DNA of 64,000 nt from Aquimarina mycalae (GTDB lineage Bacteria > Bacteroidota > Bacteroidia > Flavobacteriales > Flavobacteriaceae): the NCBI RefSeq assembly GCF_029906345.1, contig NZ_JARYGY010000010.1, forward strand, positions 62,001 through 126,000, given 5' to 3'. Shown here in pieces: positions 26,949 through 35,107 of this stretch. The notes beneath the pieces are model-generated. The model was given only the letters and a program-made list of their open reading frames with translations. It was not told where the DNA came from and did not search any database. A program made the translations under genes and the position numbers. How positions within the stretch are numbered: position 1 is the stretch's first letter; every line of letters begins with the position of its first letter.

Positions 26949-28145
26949 TTATTTAGTTTTAAAAAATGATCGATCATGTGATTCTCCCAGAATTGATTTT
27001 CCGATAGTAGCTAGAAGTTGATCATCATTATCATGTCTGGTGTATAGAGTAAGATCTCTAGAAATACGTTCTAAAGGACTAGGTTGAATTAAGGATCTGG
27101 CGCCACAGGCATGAATTGCATGTTCAACTGTTTGACAGGCTAGTTGTTCTACCTGATAACGTACCATGTTTCCTAAGGATTGAGCTTCGTTTATTTTATT
27201 TTCATCCCATAATCTTGCAACTTGATCTAACCACATATAAGCAGATTGAATATTCAGAGCCATTTTCCCAACGCGATGCTGAATAAAAGGATCATGTTGT
27301 CTTTGTTGTTTTTCTATATGAGAAAGAGCGTATTCATATGCAGCTTCAGCTCCTCCTAAAAAAGTAGCGGCATATTGAGGAATCCATCTTGTTTGCCATT
27401 CGTCTAACAAAAACTGTCCAGGTGCACCGATCTGGTTTTCAAAAGGAATAAAAGTATTATTAAAATTCACCTTATAACTTACAGACCCGCGCATACCCAT
27501 AGGTTTCCACCAAGAGTCATCAAAAGTTACAGATGAATCAGAAAGATCGCAGGCAAGCATAATTACCGATTCTGGTGAGCCATCAGCGTGGCGAGCACCT
27601 CCTGATCCTTCTAAATTAACTAATAAATTGGCCCAAGTAGCTCCTGAAGCACTGGAACAGAATACCTTAGAACCATTGATAATATATCCTGTATTAGTTG
27701 TCGTGATCGTAGTCCCTATTTTTGCAGTCTGTCCTGGGATTTTCAATAAAGGTTCTCCACTCCATACCGTCCAGATATCGCCTTTGTTCACTACACCAGC
27801 AAACCATTTTTCTTTTTGAATATATGTTCCTAAATTATCTAGTAACATTAAAGCATTTGCATGACCTTCCCAACAACGAGCAGTAGCCATATCTGCTTTG
27901 GCTATTTCTGTAGTCATAGTCCATAAATCACGAATATTTTCTTTGTTGTTTCCTAGTCCTAAACCTCCAAATTCTACAGAGACTGTGGGAGCATTAAGAC
28001 CTAAGCGAAACAACGCCTCAAAGTTTTCTTTGGGAAAAGAATATGTAGCATCATATTGTTTTGCTCTTGGAGCAAACTCTTCACGTGTCAATTTTTTCAG
28101 GAGACTAAATTGATCTATTGGTTTTATCTTTAGTTTTTGTCTCAT
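26949..28145 (-). CDS. acyl-CoA-dehydrogenase-fold flavoprotein, probable monooxygenase (DszC/SfnB-like)
   Basis: A 398-aa flavoprotein with the acyl-CoA dehydrogenase fold: N-terminal helical domain, the middle beta-domain motif TNTGYIINGSKVFCSSASGA near residue 150, and C-terminal helices with HAIHACGARSLIQPSPLERISRD near residue 350. The catalytic Glu loop of true dehydrogenases (YEGT-type) is replaced by LYTRHDNDDQLLATIG, as in FMNH2-dependent oxygenases such as DszC, SfnB or sugar N-oxygenases. With the neighbouring SsuD-like proteins and FMN reductase it would form a two-component flavin monooxygenase set. Starts 3 nt after the small protein gene upstream. Confidence 0.8.
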   Translation of the reverse strand: MRQKLKIKPIDQFSLLKKLTREEFAPRAKQYDATYSFPKENFEALFRLGLNAPTVSVEFGGLGLGNNKENIRDLWTMTTEIAKADMATARCWEGHANALMLLDNLGTYIQKEKWFAGVVNKGDIWTVWSGEPLLKIPGQTAKIGTTITTTNTGYIINGSKVFCSSASGATWANLLVNLEGSGGARHADGSPESVIMLACDLSDSSVTFDDSWWKPMGMRGSVSYKVNFNNTFIPFENQIGAPGQFLLDEWQTRWIPQYAATFLGGAEAAYEYALSHIEKQQRQHDPFIQHRVGKMALNIQSAYMWLDQVARLWDENKINEAQSLGNMVRYQVEQLACQTVEHAIHACGARSLIQPSPLERISRDLTLYTRHDNDDQLLATIGKSILGESHDRSFFKTK

Positions 28146-28148
28146 CTT

Positions 28149-28526
28149 TTATCGTTTATGGAAGAACTCCCGAACAAAATAGTCCGATTTTTCATCGTTA
28201 TTTTTAAAAGTTATGTATGCTGCAATTACTAATAATCCTTTATTTTCATTGATGGCTAAAAACATTTCGAGATCTTCTTTAAAAAAGTGAGCTTGAAAAG
28301 CAACAACCTCATGTAGATCAGGATTATATGCGTGCGCTCTAACCAAACCTATTCCCCAGTCGTCTTGACAAAAACTATCAGTAGAGTTTTTAATTGTCAT
28401 TCGTAACTCTCCTTCAGATTCGAAAAAAGTAAAAGAGTCGATTAACCTTGCTTTTTCATAAGGATTATCCCAAGTTCCCAGATAATAAGAAAGGTCCATT
28501 GTATGTTTTTGTTCTTTTAATTCCAT
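28149..28526 (-). CDS. small hypothetical protein, paralogue B
   Basis: A 125-aa soluble protein of unknown function, rich in predicted beta strands and aromatic residues. It shares with the neighbouring 28549-28962 product the order GxWxN, a central DWGI, an AHFF/YDFDF-like strand and a terminal VIAAYITF...YFVREFF. The pattern resembles small lipocalin-like or dimeric beta-barrel proteins, but I cannot place it. It is 22 nt after its paralogue and 3 nt before the flavoprotein gene, which argues for a shared function, perhaps binding a pathway intermediate. Confidence 0.68.
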   Translation of the reverse strand: MELKEQKHTMDLSYYLGTWDNPYEKARLIDSFTFFESEGELRMTIKNSTDSFCQDDWGIGLVRAHAYNPDLHEVVAFQAHFFKEDLEMFLAINENKGLLVIAAYITFKNNDEKSDYFVREFFHKR

Positions 28527-28548
28527 GATTAGTTTTTAGCAATTATTA

Positions 28549-28962
28549 TTATCTACAAAAAAATTCTCGAGAGAAATAGTTGTTACGATTACTTCCGTCA
28601 TTGAAAGTATTGTATGCCTGAATGACCATTACTCCATATTTCATATTACCTGCCATACTAATTTTCATAAAATCAAAATCGTATTGGCACATAAAACCCT
28701 CAATCTCAGGAGATCCTACATTAGAACTAAATAGTTCGCATGGAGCGATTCCCCAATCTTTTTCTCCTTTGTCTAATTTTCCGAAACAGTGCAAGGAAAT
28801 GGTATTGTCGTTAGCAATAACTTCAACCCGAGCAATTTGCCCTGTTTTAGGGTTTACATTTTTCCAAGAACCTAATAATGCTTTCATATCGCTTCCCCAT
28901 TCGTGATAGAACTCAGAAACGATATCATCCTTTTTGGTGTACGCTAAATCTGTTGTCTGCAT
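28549..28962 (-). CDS. small hypothetical protein, paralogue A
   Basis: A 137-aa soluble protein with the same motif order as paralogue B: LLGSWKNVNP near residue 29, KDWGIAPCEL near residue 68, and MVIQAYNTF...NYFSREFFCR at the end. It has about 15 additional N-terminal residues. No signal peptide, membrane segment or recognised catalytic motif is seen. Its ATG directly abuts the end of the aroDE-like gene. The duplication inside one operon hints at a heterodimer or two successive binding steps. Function unknown. Confidence 0.7.
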   Translation of the reverse strand: MQTTDLAYTKKDDIVSEFYHEWGSDMKALLGSWKNVNPKTGQIARVEVIANDNTISLHCFGKLDKGEKDWGIAPCELFSSNVGSPEIEGFMCQYDFDFMKISMAGNMKYGVMVIQAYNTFNDGSNRNNYFSREFFCR

Positions 28963-30423
28963 TTAATTGATTTTAAGGTTTTGATTCGTTGTTTTTATAA
29001 TTGGTTTTTCTATAGCTGTTAAAGATGTAAATTGTTGATTTATCTGTAGACGAGCTATTTCAATTCCATCTACTACTTTGATATTACATAATCGACAGTA
29101 TTTAACTAGTGCAGTTTCCCTTTGAATAGAATAGACATGATCTATCACGATACTATCAGGTTTTAGATCGGTTAATTTAAAAGGAGTTTCTTCAGGGTTT
29201 TTACCCAAGGGAGTTGCGTGGATTATTATGTCAAAATCACTTGCGTTGAATTCTTGTAATGTAACAAATGGTAATCTCATTGCTGCAGCGATTTCAACTC
29301 CTTTGGCAAAAGTTCTGTTGACTAATGTTATATCTGAAGTGTATTTTTTTAATGCTGCTGCTATTGTGCGTCCTGTTCCTCCACAACCAATGATAGCAAT
29401 CCTTTTTTCTGACCAATTTTGCATTGTGCGATTTAGTGCTTCTATCGCTCCGAATGCATCTGTACTAAAACTAAGCCATTCCTGTTCCTTTTTAATCATT
29501 CCATTACATACTCCGTATGTTTGGTCATCAGAATCTTCTTTATATTTTGAAGCCAGATAACCTTGTCTTTTAAAAGGAGCAACAACAGTTACACCAGAAA
29601 TAGGAATCGGAAAAGAAGAGTTCTCCATAACCTCATTCATAAAGGATAAAAAATCTTCTGTTTGGAATGGTAGATATAAATATGGTAAGTTTAATGCGCG
29701 ATATGCAATATTATGTTGATTGGGTGAAATAGATCCAAGTACTGGATTGCCAACAATCCCGAAAAGTTGTTCTAACGGATATACTTCGGGTAAACCATAA
29801 TCTTCTATTAATTGATTTGGTGAAAAACAGAGTGTTGTTTGATCTTGACTGTCTATTGAAGAATGAACCTCTGGAGATCCTAAAAAAGGAGCAAGAACTT
29901 GTGTCCAGGCGGATGTTTTTCCAATTGCATAAGCGACAACGTCCTTATGATTGCTTATTTTTAATAAGTGCATTATAGATAAGGCATCTCTATGCTTAGT
30001 TGTGTCAATTACTATTTTATATATACTGGCAGGTACTTGTTTGTATTTTTTTACTCTTTGCAGAAGAGAGGAGTAGTTTTCGGCTGTTCCACTCCAGCTG
30101 ATTCTTCTTTTCTCTACAGGAATTGCGGTTAATAGCTCAAGAGTGAGATCACGTTCTCCTTCAAGTTCTACAAAATCAAAGATTTGAGAAGCTTTTATCA
30201 AAAGTTGATGTCTTTCTTTTAAGGATCCAGTAAATGCTCCTCCTTCTTGTTTACTTCTTAATACATATATTAGTGGTACGTGAGTACTGTTTTTTATTGC
30301 TGCTGTTATCTGTAACAAATCTGCTCTAAGTTCAATAAGCCTTACTGAAAACGGTAAGTTCTGCACATCGTTTAGTTGATTTTGTTGTGTAATTGTAGTT
30401 ACAATATTGACTTTTTTCTTCAT
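28963..30423 (-). CDS. AroDE-like fusion: degenerate type I 3-dehydroquinase plus shikimate dehydrogenase
   Basis: A 486-aa fusion. Residues 1-210 align with type I 3-dehydroquinate dehydratase: ELRADL, LRSKQEGGAF and Lys136 in YKIVID (Schiff-base position). The catalytic His position reads Ser111 (ISWS) and the substrate Arg of the SR motif reads Gln175, so dehydratase activity is doubtful. Residues 218-480 are a shikimate dehydrogenase: SxS in GSISPNQHN at 230-238, catalytic Lys285 in APFK, Asp322 in STD, the NADP loop GCGGTGRT at 346-353 and NRT at 369-371. It sits inside the 14-gene block, so it may act on a shikimate-like intermediate outside core metabolism. Confidence 0.85.
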   Translation of the reverse strand: MKKKVNIVTTITQQNQLNDVQNLPFSVRLIELRADLLQITAAIKNSTHVPLIYVLRSKQEGGAFTGSLKERHQLLIKASQIFDFVELEGERDLTLELLTAIPVEKRRISWSGTAENYSSLLQRVKKYKQVPASIYKIVIDTTKHRDALSIMHLLKISNHKDVVAYAIGKTSAWTQVLAPFLGSPEVHSSIDSQDQTTLCFSPNQLIEDYGLPEVYPLEQLFGIVGNPVLGSISPNQHNIAYRALNLPYLYLPFQTEDFLSFMNEVMENSSFPIPISGVTVVAPFKRQGYLASKYKEDSDDQTYGVCNGMIKKEQEWLSFSTDAFGAIEALNRTMQNWSEKRIAIIGCGGTGRTIAAALKKYTSDITLVNRTFAKGVEIAAAMRLPFVTLQEFNASDFDIIIHATPLGKNPEETPFKLTDLKPDSIVIDHVYSIQRETALVKYCRLCNIKVVDGIEIARLQINQQFTSLTAIEKPIIKTTNQNLKIN

Positions 30424-30424
30424 G

Positions 30425-31972
30425 CTATTGTTCTTTACTATGTACAGTTGCTATAAGCTTCATTTTCTTTTCAGTGCTATTAAACCCCACTATGTATACA
30501 TTAGGGTTTCCTACACGTTGATTAAGATTATAAGTGATAGATGGACCCAAACCATTAGAATACTCAAAGAATCCCTCCATTGTTTTTATAAATCGCTCTC
30601 TACTTAGATTTCTTCCTATTCGTTTTAAGCCTTCTCCAGTGGTAAGTAACATGGATAACATATCGAGTTGAGTACGTTTCCATTTACTATCTAAACCATA
30701 ATTCTGCGCTAAATCTTGATATACTTGTATACCTTTGGTAGTTTGTTCAGTAATCCAGGTAGGATATCCTATAAAAATTTTATTGTTAAAAGAAGATGGT
30801 GCCTTAAATATGTCTATTCCAGAAAGACTACCAGGTAATAGGATATTAGGAGATTTATTAACTTTATATAAAGCTGATAGTAGCTCGTCTCCTAGAGTAT
30901 TTGGTCCTATATAATAGAGGAGTCCATTGGTTGTGATTTCAGAATTTTCTGCTGTTTCTTTTATATTGTTTTCATGCAAAGACACGATCGTTGGACGTTT
31001 GCCAAAATTTTGAAAGTAATATGTAGCCACTTCTTCTGAAATGCTTTTTCTAATTGGATCATTATAATATATGATCGTCGCTTTTGTTTCTTTTTGTAAG
31101 AGTTGTTTTTGTTTTGAAAAATCAACCAATGATAAACTCTGTGCGGTTAGGCTAGGAAATGCATAAAAGGTATATGGATTATGAAGACCACTAGAAGCTT
31201 TTTCTTTAGCATACGATAAAAGAGCTGGAATTGATTTTTGATTTACATTTTTGGCCACTCTTTTATCACCAAATCCTAGTACCATAAAAAAATCCTGTCT
31301 GTTTTGTAGCTCATCAGCGTTTAAAAAAATAGGAAAGATCTTTCTATTGTATATTCCTCCTTGATCATTTATGGCCGCACAATATGCTTGGACAAGCTTT
31401 TTTATTGCTTTATTTTTATTATTTGTAATTACCGAAGTGCTTTCGGGCACCACCACGCCAATGCTAATAGATGAATTGGTAACTCCAACCTCTTTATCAG
31501 TACCCAGAATTTTGATGTATTCAATAAGATTATCTATATCCTCTCTACTCATGTTGTATTTAGGCATGGCAGTGTTTAGCTGATTATTACCAGAATCCAT
31601 GCCTGTAGTAATTACCTTTCTTAATGATTTTTCGGTGTATGGAGGACGTTTTTTACTATCAAGACGTTTTCCACCGTAATTTTTTGTTAATTCATTCCAG
31701 GTAATGTTAGAAGGTATAATACCACCCTCAGGGTTTCCTGTACCATCAGCTTTGTGACAGTTAATGCATGGCATTATTGTAGCAGGAACTTGCACTCCTG
31801 ACATTTCTGCCATTATTTTTATATCAGACACTCCAATACCTTTGGTATAAATATCCTTACCAGCTTTTTGCTTAGAGGTCAATCCATTGTATTTAGTTGG
31901 AATACTGGATTGTTTAATTGTTGTAAATCCAAAAAATAATAGTAGAAGAAATAAAAGGGAAATTTGTTTCAT
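30425..31972 (-). CDS. cytochrome c domain fused to type 1 periplasmic-binding domain
   Basis: A 515-aa exported protein with a signal peptide (residues 1-20). A class I cytochrome c follows: heme motif CINCH at residues 69-73 and a likely distal Met in the PKYNMSREDIDNLIEYIK region near residue 145. From about residue 165 it is a type 1 periplasmic-binding-like domain of the branched-chain amino acid/receptor ligand type (SISIGVVVPESTSV, ending in NPNVYIVGFN). The fusion would link ligand binding to electron transfer. One base separates its stop from the AroDE start, and 13 nt separate it from the SCO gene. Confidence 0.8.
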   Translation of the reverse strand: MKQISLLFLLLLFFGFTTIKQSSIPTKYNGLTSKQKAGKDIYTKGIGVSDIKIMAEMSGVQVPATIMPCINCHKADGTGNPEGGIIPSNITWNELTKNYGGKRLDSKKRPPYTEKSLRKVITTGMDSGNNQLNTAMPKYNMSREDIDNLIEYIKILGTDKEVGVTNSSISIGVVVPESTSVITNNKNKAIKKLVQAYCAAINDQGGIYNRKIFPIFLNADELQNRQDFFMVLGFGDKRVAKNVNQKSIPALLSYAKEKASSGLHNPYTFYAFPSLTAQSLSLVDFSKQKQLLQKETKATIIYYNDPIRKSISEEVATYYFQNFGKRPTIVSLHENNIKETAENSEITTNGLLYYIGPNTLGDELLSALYKVNKSPNILLPGSLSGIDIFKAPSSFNNKIFIGYPTWITEQTTKGIQVYQDLAQNYGLDSKWKRTQLDMLSMLLTTGEGLKRIGRNLSRERFIKTMEGFFEYSNGLGPSITYNLNQRVGNPNVYIVGFNSTEKKMKLIATVHSKEQ

Positions 31973-31985
31973 CTTCTAACAGGAA

Positions 31986-33140
31986 TTATTCTATACGATC
32001 ATTTATAACACTATCAACTTGAGCAATAATATCATCTACCGCTGCTAATCCATTTACTTTTTTCCAAAGTTTTGTGTTAAGATTACCGATTAGAAAAATG
32101 GAATCGTGCCCTTCTCGATTGGTAACATTTTTGCCCAGTTTTGTTAATGCTAATTCGATGTTTTCTTTTTCACCAGTTACAAAATACCAGCCCTTACGTG
32201 CATTGTATGCTTCTGCATACGACTTTAGAATGTTTTCCTGATCAGTTTCATGATCTACAGTCATAGAGATGATGTGTACATCATTCCCTAATTTATCGCC
32301 AAGATGTTCTTGAATTTTCTCAAGATTGCTACTCATCATAGGACAAACACCTTTACACTCAGAAAAAAAAGGATTAATAATGACCACTTTGTCTTTCATT
32401 AAATCAGTATATAATCTCATGGTATCACCATATTGATTAATTAGTTCTACATTGGTGAAATAATTTTCATCTCTATTTATAGTTTCTACCTTATTGTGTT
32501 CGGTACTTGTGTGTCCTGATTTGGGTTTACCAAAAAAAGTATTTAGAGTTTTAGCTAATTCTTTGGGTTCTGCGAGTCCATTGGTACGTACCCAGTTATT
32601 TTCTCCTTCTTTTCCTAATACTATAACAGGAGCGTGTTCTTCTTTTACAGCAGTATATACTTCTAATTTTTTTAGAATAGTATTGACATCTTTCTTCTCT
32701 CCAGTAAGCAAAGTCCATCCAGGTCCTGCTTCAAATTTTTTGCTCCATTCAAGCAATCTTTCAGGTGTATCAGTAATTGGGTCAATGCTAATAGTAAGCA
32801 TTACAAGTTCTGAACTTTTTACTCGCTTACTCATCATTTTTTTAAGATGTGCGAAATTAGCTCCCATAGGTGGACAAATAGTTTTGCAACTTGTAAAAAT
32901 GAAATTAAGAGCAACTACTTTTCCTTTAATTAAATCATGAAAGTTTACTGATTCTCCATGTTGATTTAGTAATGGAACGTTAGGAATATCCGACACCATA
33001 TCATCACAATGCGCATCCATTTTTCCTGAATCGGACATTGCACAACAAGCCGCTTTTTTAGTTTCTTTGCTTGTTTGTGAAATCATTACTTGCGTAAGCA
33101 ATGTCATCATAATGATGATACTGATTTTTAGTTTTTCCAT
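31986..33140 (-). CDS. tandem SCO1/SenC copper-chaperone protein
   Basis: A 384-aa exported protein containing two thioredoxin-fold SCO domains. Each has a complete copper site: Cys85-X3-Cys89 with His169, and Cys262-X3-Cys266 with His345. The N-terminus has a signal peptide followed by a Cys/His/Met-rich segment (ACCAMSD...MDAHCDDM, residues 31-48) that could also bind copper. SCO proteins deliver copper or act as thiol reductases during copper-site assembly. The neighbouring multicopper oxidase is the obvious client (inference). A duplicated SCO is unusual; most are single-domain of about 200 aa. Confidence 0.87.
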   Translation of the reverse strand: MEKLKISIIIMMTLLTQVMISQTSKETKKAACCAMSDSGKMDAHCDDMVSDIPNVPLLNQHGESVNFHDLIKGKVVALNFIFTSCKTICPPMGANFAHLKKMMSKRVKSSELVMLTISIDPITDTPERLLEWSKKFEAGPGWTLLTGEKKDVNTILKKLEVYTAVKEEHAPVIVLGKEGENNWVRTNGLAEPKELAKTLNTFFGKPKSGHTSTEHNKVETINRDENYFTNVELINQYGDTMRLYTDLMKDKVVIINPFFSECKGVCPMMSSNLEKIQEHLGDKLGNDVHIISMTVDHETDQENILKSYAEAYNARKGWYFVTGEKENIELALTKLGKNVTNREGHDSIFLIGNLNTKLWKKVNGLAAVDDIIAQVDSVINDRIE

Positions 33141-33176
33141 AATATGTGATGATTTGATTTAGTGTTGTTAGGTTTA

Positions 33177-35093
33177 TTATTTATATGCGTATAGTGATAA
33201 AAACTGTGGATTGTTATAGGTTAATCCCCTTGATAAACATTCCACATAGACATAGTGTAAACCTTCTTCTTCAAATTTTAAGTTGGTTTTATATATACCT
33301 TTAGTTTCAGATTCTTCAACTGTTACTGCGTGATGTCCTCTACCAGCACTATTCATGGTCATAATCCTTACATCTTTTAGGCTGGAAACAGGTTGCTTTG
33401 TATTAAGATCAACGAGTTCAAATTTTATTGAAATTTCTTCATCTACTTTTGTATAACTATTACCCGTGAAATAACTAATAGATAATGGTCCCAGTACGTT
33501 TTTTAAACGCTCTTTTTCTTTTGCTTCATTGGGTAGTACAGTCACAGGAAAGCATTCCATAAATGAAGGTACGTCCATAAACAAGCTTACTTCATAATCT
33601 CCAGGAGTTCTTAATTGAACGGTTGTTTGATAGGTTCCTGGAGCAACTTCTTCGATACTCTTGTCAATGGCCATTACAGCTTTAGGTTTTTTTCCATAGG
33701 TACTAAAATGCCCACTGGGTGCCGCCATTCCTTCAGAATAGTAGTAAATGGATTTATCCAGATAATTCGAAACTAGCACAGCATTGGCTCCAGGCGCTTG
33801 TACAATACCAGGCGCATCATTTAAAGGAGCTCCTAGAGCAGGAGGGTTCTGCCCGCCACTAAAATCAATTAATGGAACCTCAGTCCCTTCAGTTCCTATT
33901 ACATCCAATGGAATCATCCAAACGGTTTCACTTCCTAAATGTCGAACATATGCCAGTTCATCAGAGAAGCTTACTTCATCTGGTTGCGCATCAACGTCTG
34001 CTGATTGTACGATTCGATTCGTTGCTGTATCAACAATATCTATAGTGTGCTCTATAGGATTTAATACAAATCCTAGTCTTCCATCTGGAGTAAAAGAGAT
34101 ATTATTGATTCCAGCTTTAGCTTGTATTTCATCTATAACCTGATGTGTTTTACCATCAATAACACTAATGGCAGCATTTATTTTATGAACTGCATATAAT
34201 GAATTTGCCTTCTTTGAATATGCAAGAGATATAGGCGCATCGGATAACGGAATATCTTTTATTTTTTCTAAAGATTGTATGTCAATTACCGAAATAGTAC
34301 CACTACTTTGATTAGATACATATAGATAATCATTATTGTTTCCTAGCACAATATCATGAGTTCCAGCTCCCGTTTCGATATTCTTTATAACCGTTTTTTT
34401 CTCGGTATCGATTACTGCAACACCAGATTTGGTTTCGAATCTTCCAGGAATATCATATGTTACCCATAAATAATGTTCATCAGCCTGTAGTACAATATCC
34501 TTGGGTTGTCCAGGGATTTCGACATTATGAGTATTCTTCATATCTGAAGTGTTTATAAAGGCAACCTGATTTACATCTGGCATCGATATGTACACCATAG
34601 TTTGATTCTCTTTTGATACCCAATCATATCCAGTACTTGGGATCTGTATTTGGGTTAATAGTTGAGAACCTCCAAAACTGAAGAGAGGATCAACCACATT
34701 GATTGTGTTGTCATCATTAAGTGTAAGAACATAATAAACATTAAGATCCAATTCTGGTCTGGACAATAATCCACCTTCAATGAATGACACAATTTTTTTA
34801 CCACAATCAACAGGCTTAGTGTTATTCACTTTATCCATCCAAGCTGCTGGAAAAGAACCAGAAAGAGGTTTACCTGTGATGGTATCAGAAATTTTGAACT
34901 GAAACAATACATGATCTCCTTCCTGAAATTCGCCTACTACCTTGTTTTCGTTAAGATGTGATAACGAAAAATCTACTTTGATTCCTTCTTTAACGACTGA
35001 TTTGTGATAAGACTCTTGAGCCTTTGTCAACTGTATAAACAAGAAGCAGAATACAAGATATTTCCAGTTGCTTTGATTTATTTTGAAATTCAT
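33177..35093 (-). CDS. exported YVTN beta-propeller protein
   Basis: A 638-aa exported protein (signal peptide to about residue 25, ending LTKAQ). Residues about 25-150 form a beta-sandwich-like domain with a PLSGSFPAAWMD motif. Residues 155-450 are YVTN-type propeller repeats (GVAVIDTEKKTVIKNIETG, DYLYVSNQSSGTISVIDIQ, NSLYAVHKINAAISVIDGK). The C-terminal about 190 residues look like paired Ig-like domains. Such propellers are often found next to redox enzymes of the periplasm. It is 14 nt from the multicopper oxidase gene and 36 nt from the SCO gene, suggesting a scaffold or partner in the same copper system. Confidence 0.8.
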   Translation of the reverse strand: MNFKINQSNWKYLVFCFLFIQLTKAQESYHKSVVKEGIKVDFSLSHLNENKVVGEFQEGDHVLFQFKISDTITGKPLSGSFPAAWMDKVNNTKPVDCGKKIVSFIEGGLLSRPELDLNVYYVLTLNDDNTINVVDPLFSFGGSQLLTQIQIPSTGYDWVSKENQTMVYISMPDVNQVAFINTSDMKNTHNVEIPGQPKDIVLQADEHYLWVTYDIPGRFETKSGVAVIDTEKKTVIKNIETGAGTHDIVLGNNNDYLYVSNQSSGTISVIDIQSLEKIKDIPLSDAPISLAYSKKANSLYAVHKINAAISVIDGKTHQVIDEIQAKAGINNISFTPDGRLGFVLNPIEHTIDIVDTATNRIVQSADVDAQPDEVSFSDELAYVRHLGSETVWMIPLDVIGTEGTEVPLIDFSGGQNPPALGAPLNDAPGIVQAPGANAVLVSNYLDKSIYYYSEGMAAPSGHFSTYGKKPKAVMAIDKSIEEVAPGTYQTTVQLRTPGDYEVSLFMDVPSFMECFPVTVLPNEAKEKERLKNVLGPLSISYFTGNSYTKVDEEISIKFELVDLNTKQPVSSLKDVRIMTMNSAGRGHHAVTVEESETKGIYKTNLKFEEEGLHYVYVECLSRGLTYNNPQFLSLYAYK

Positions 35094-35107
35094 ATTATTT
35101 ATTTCAA

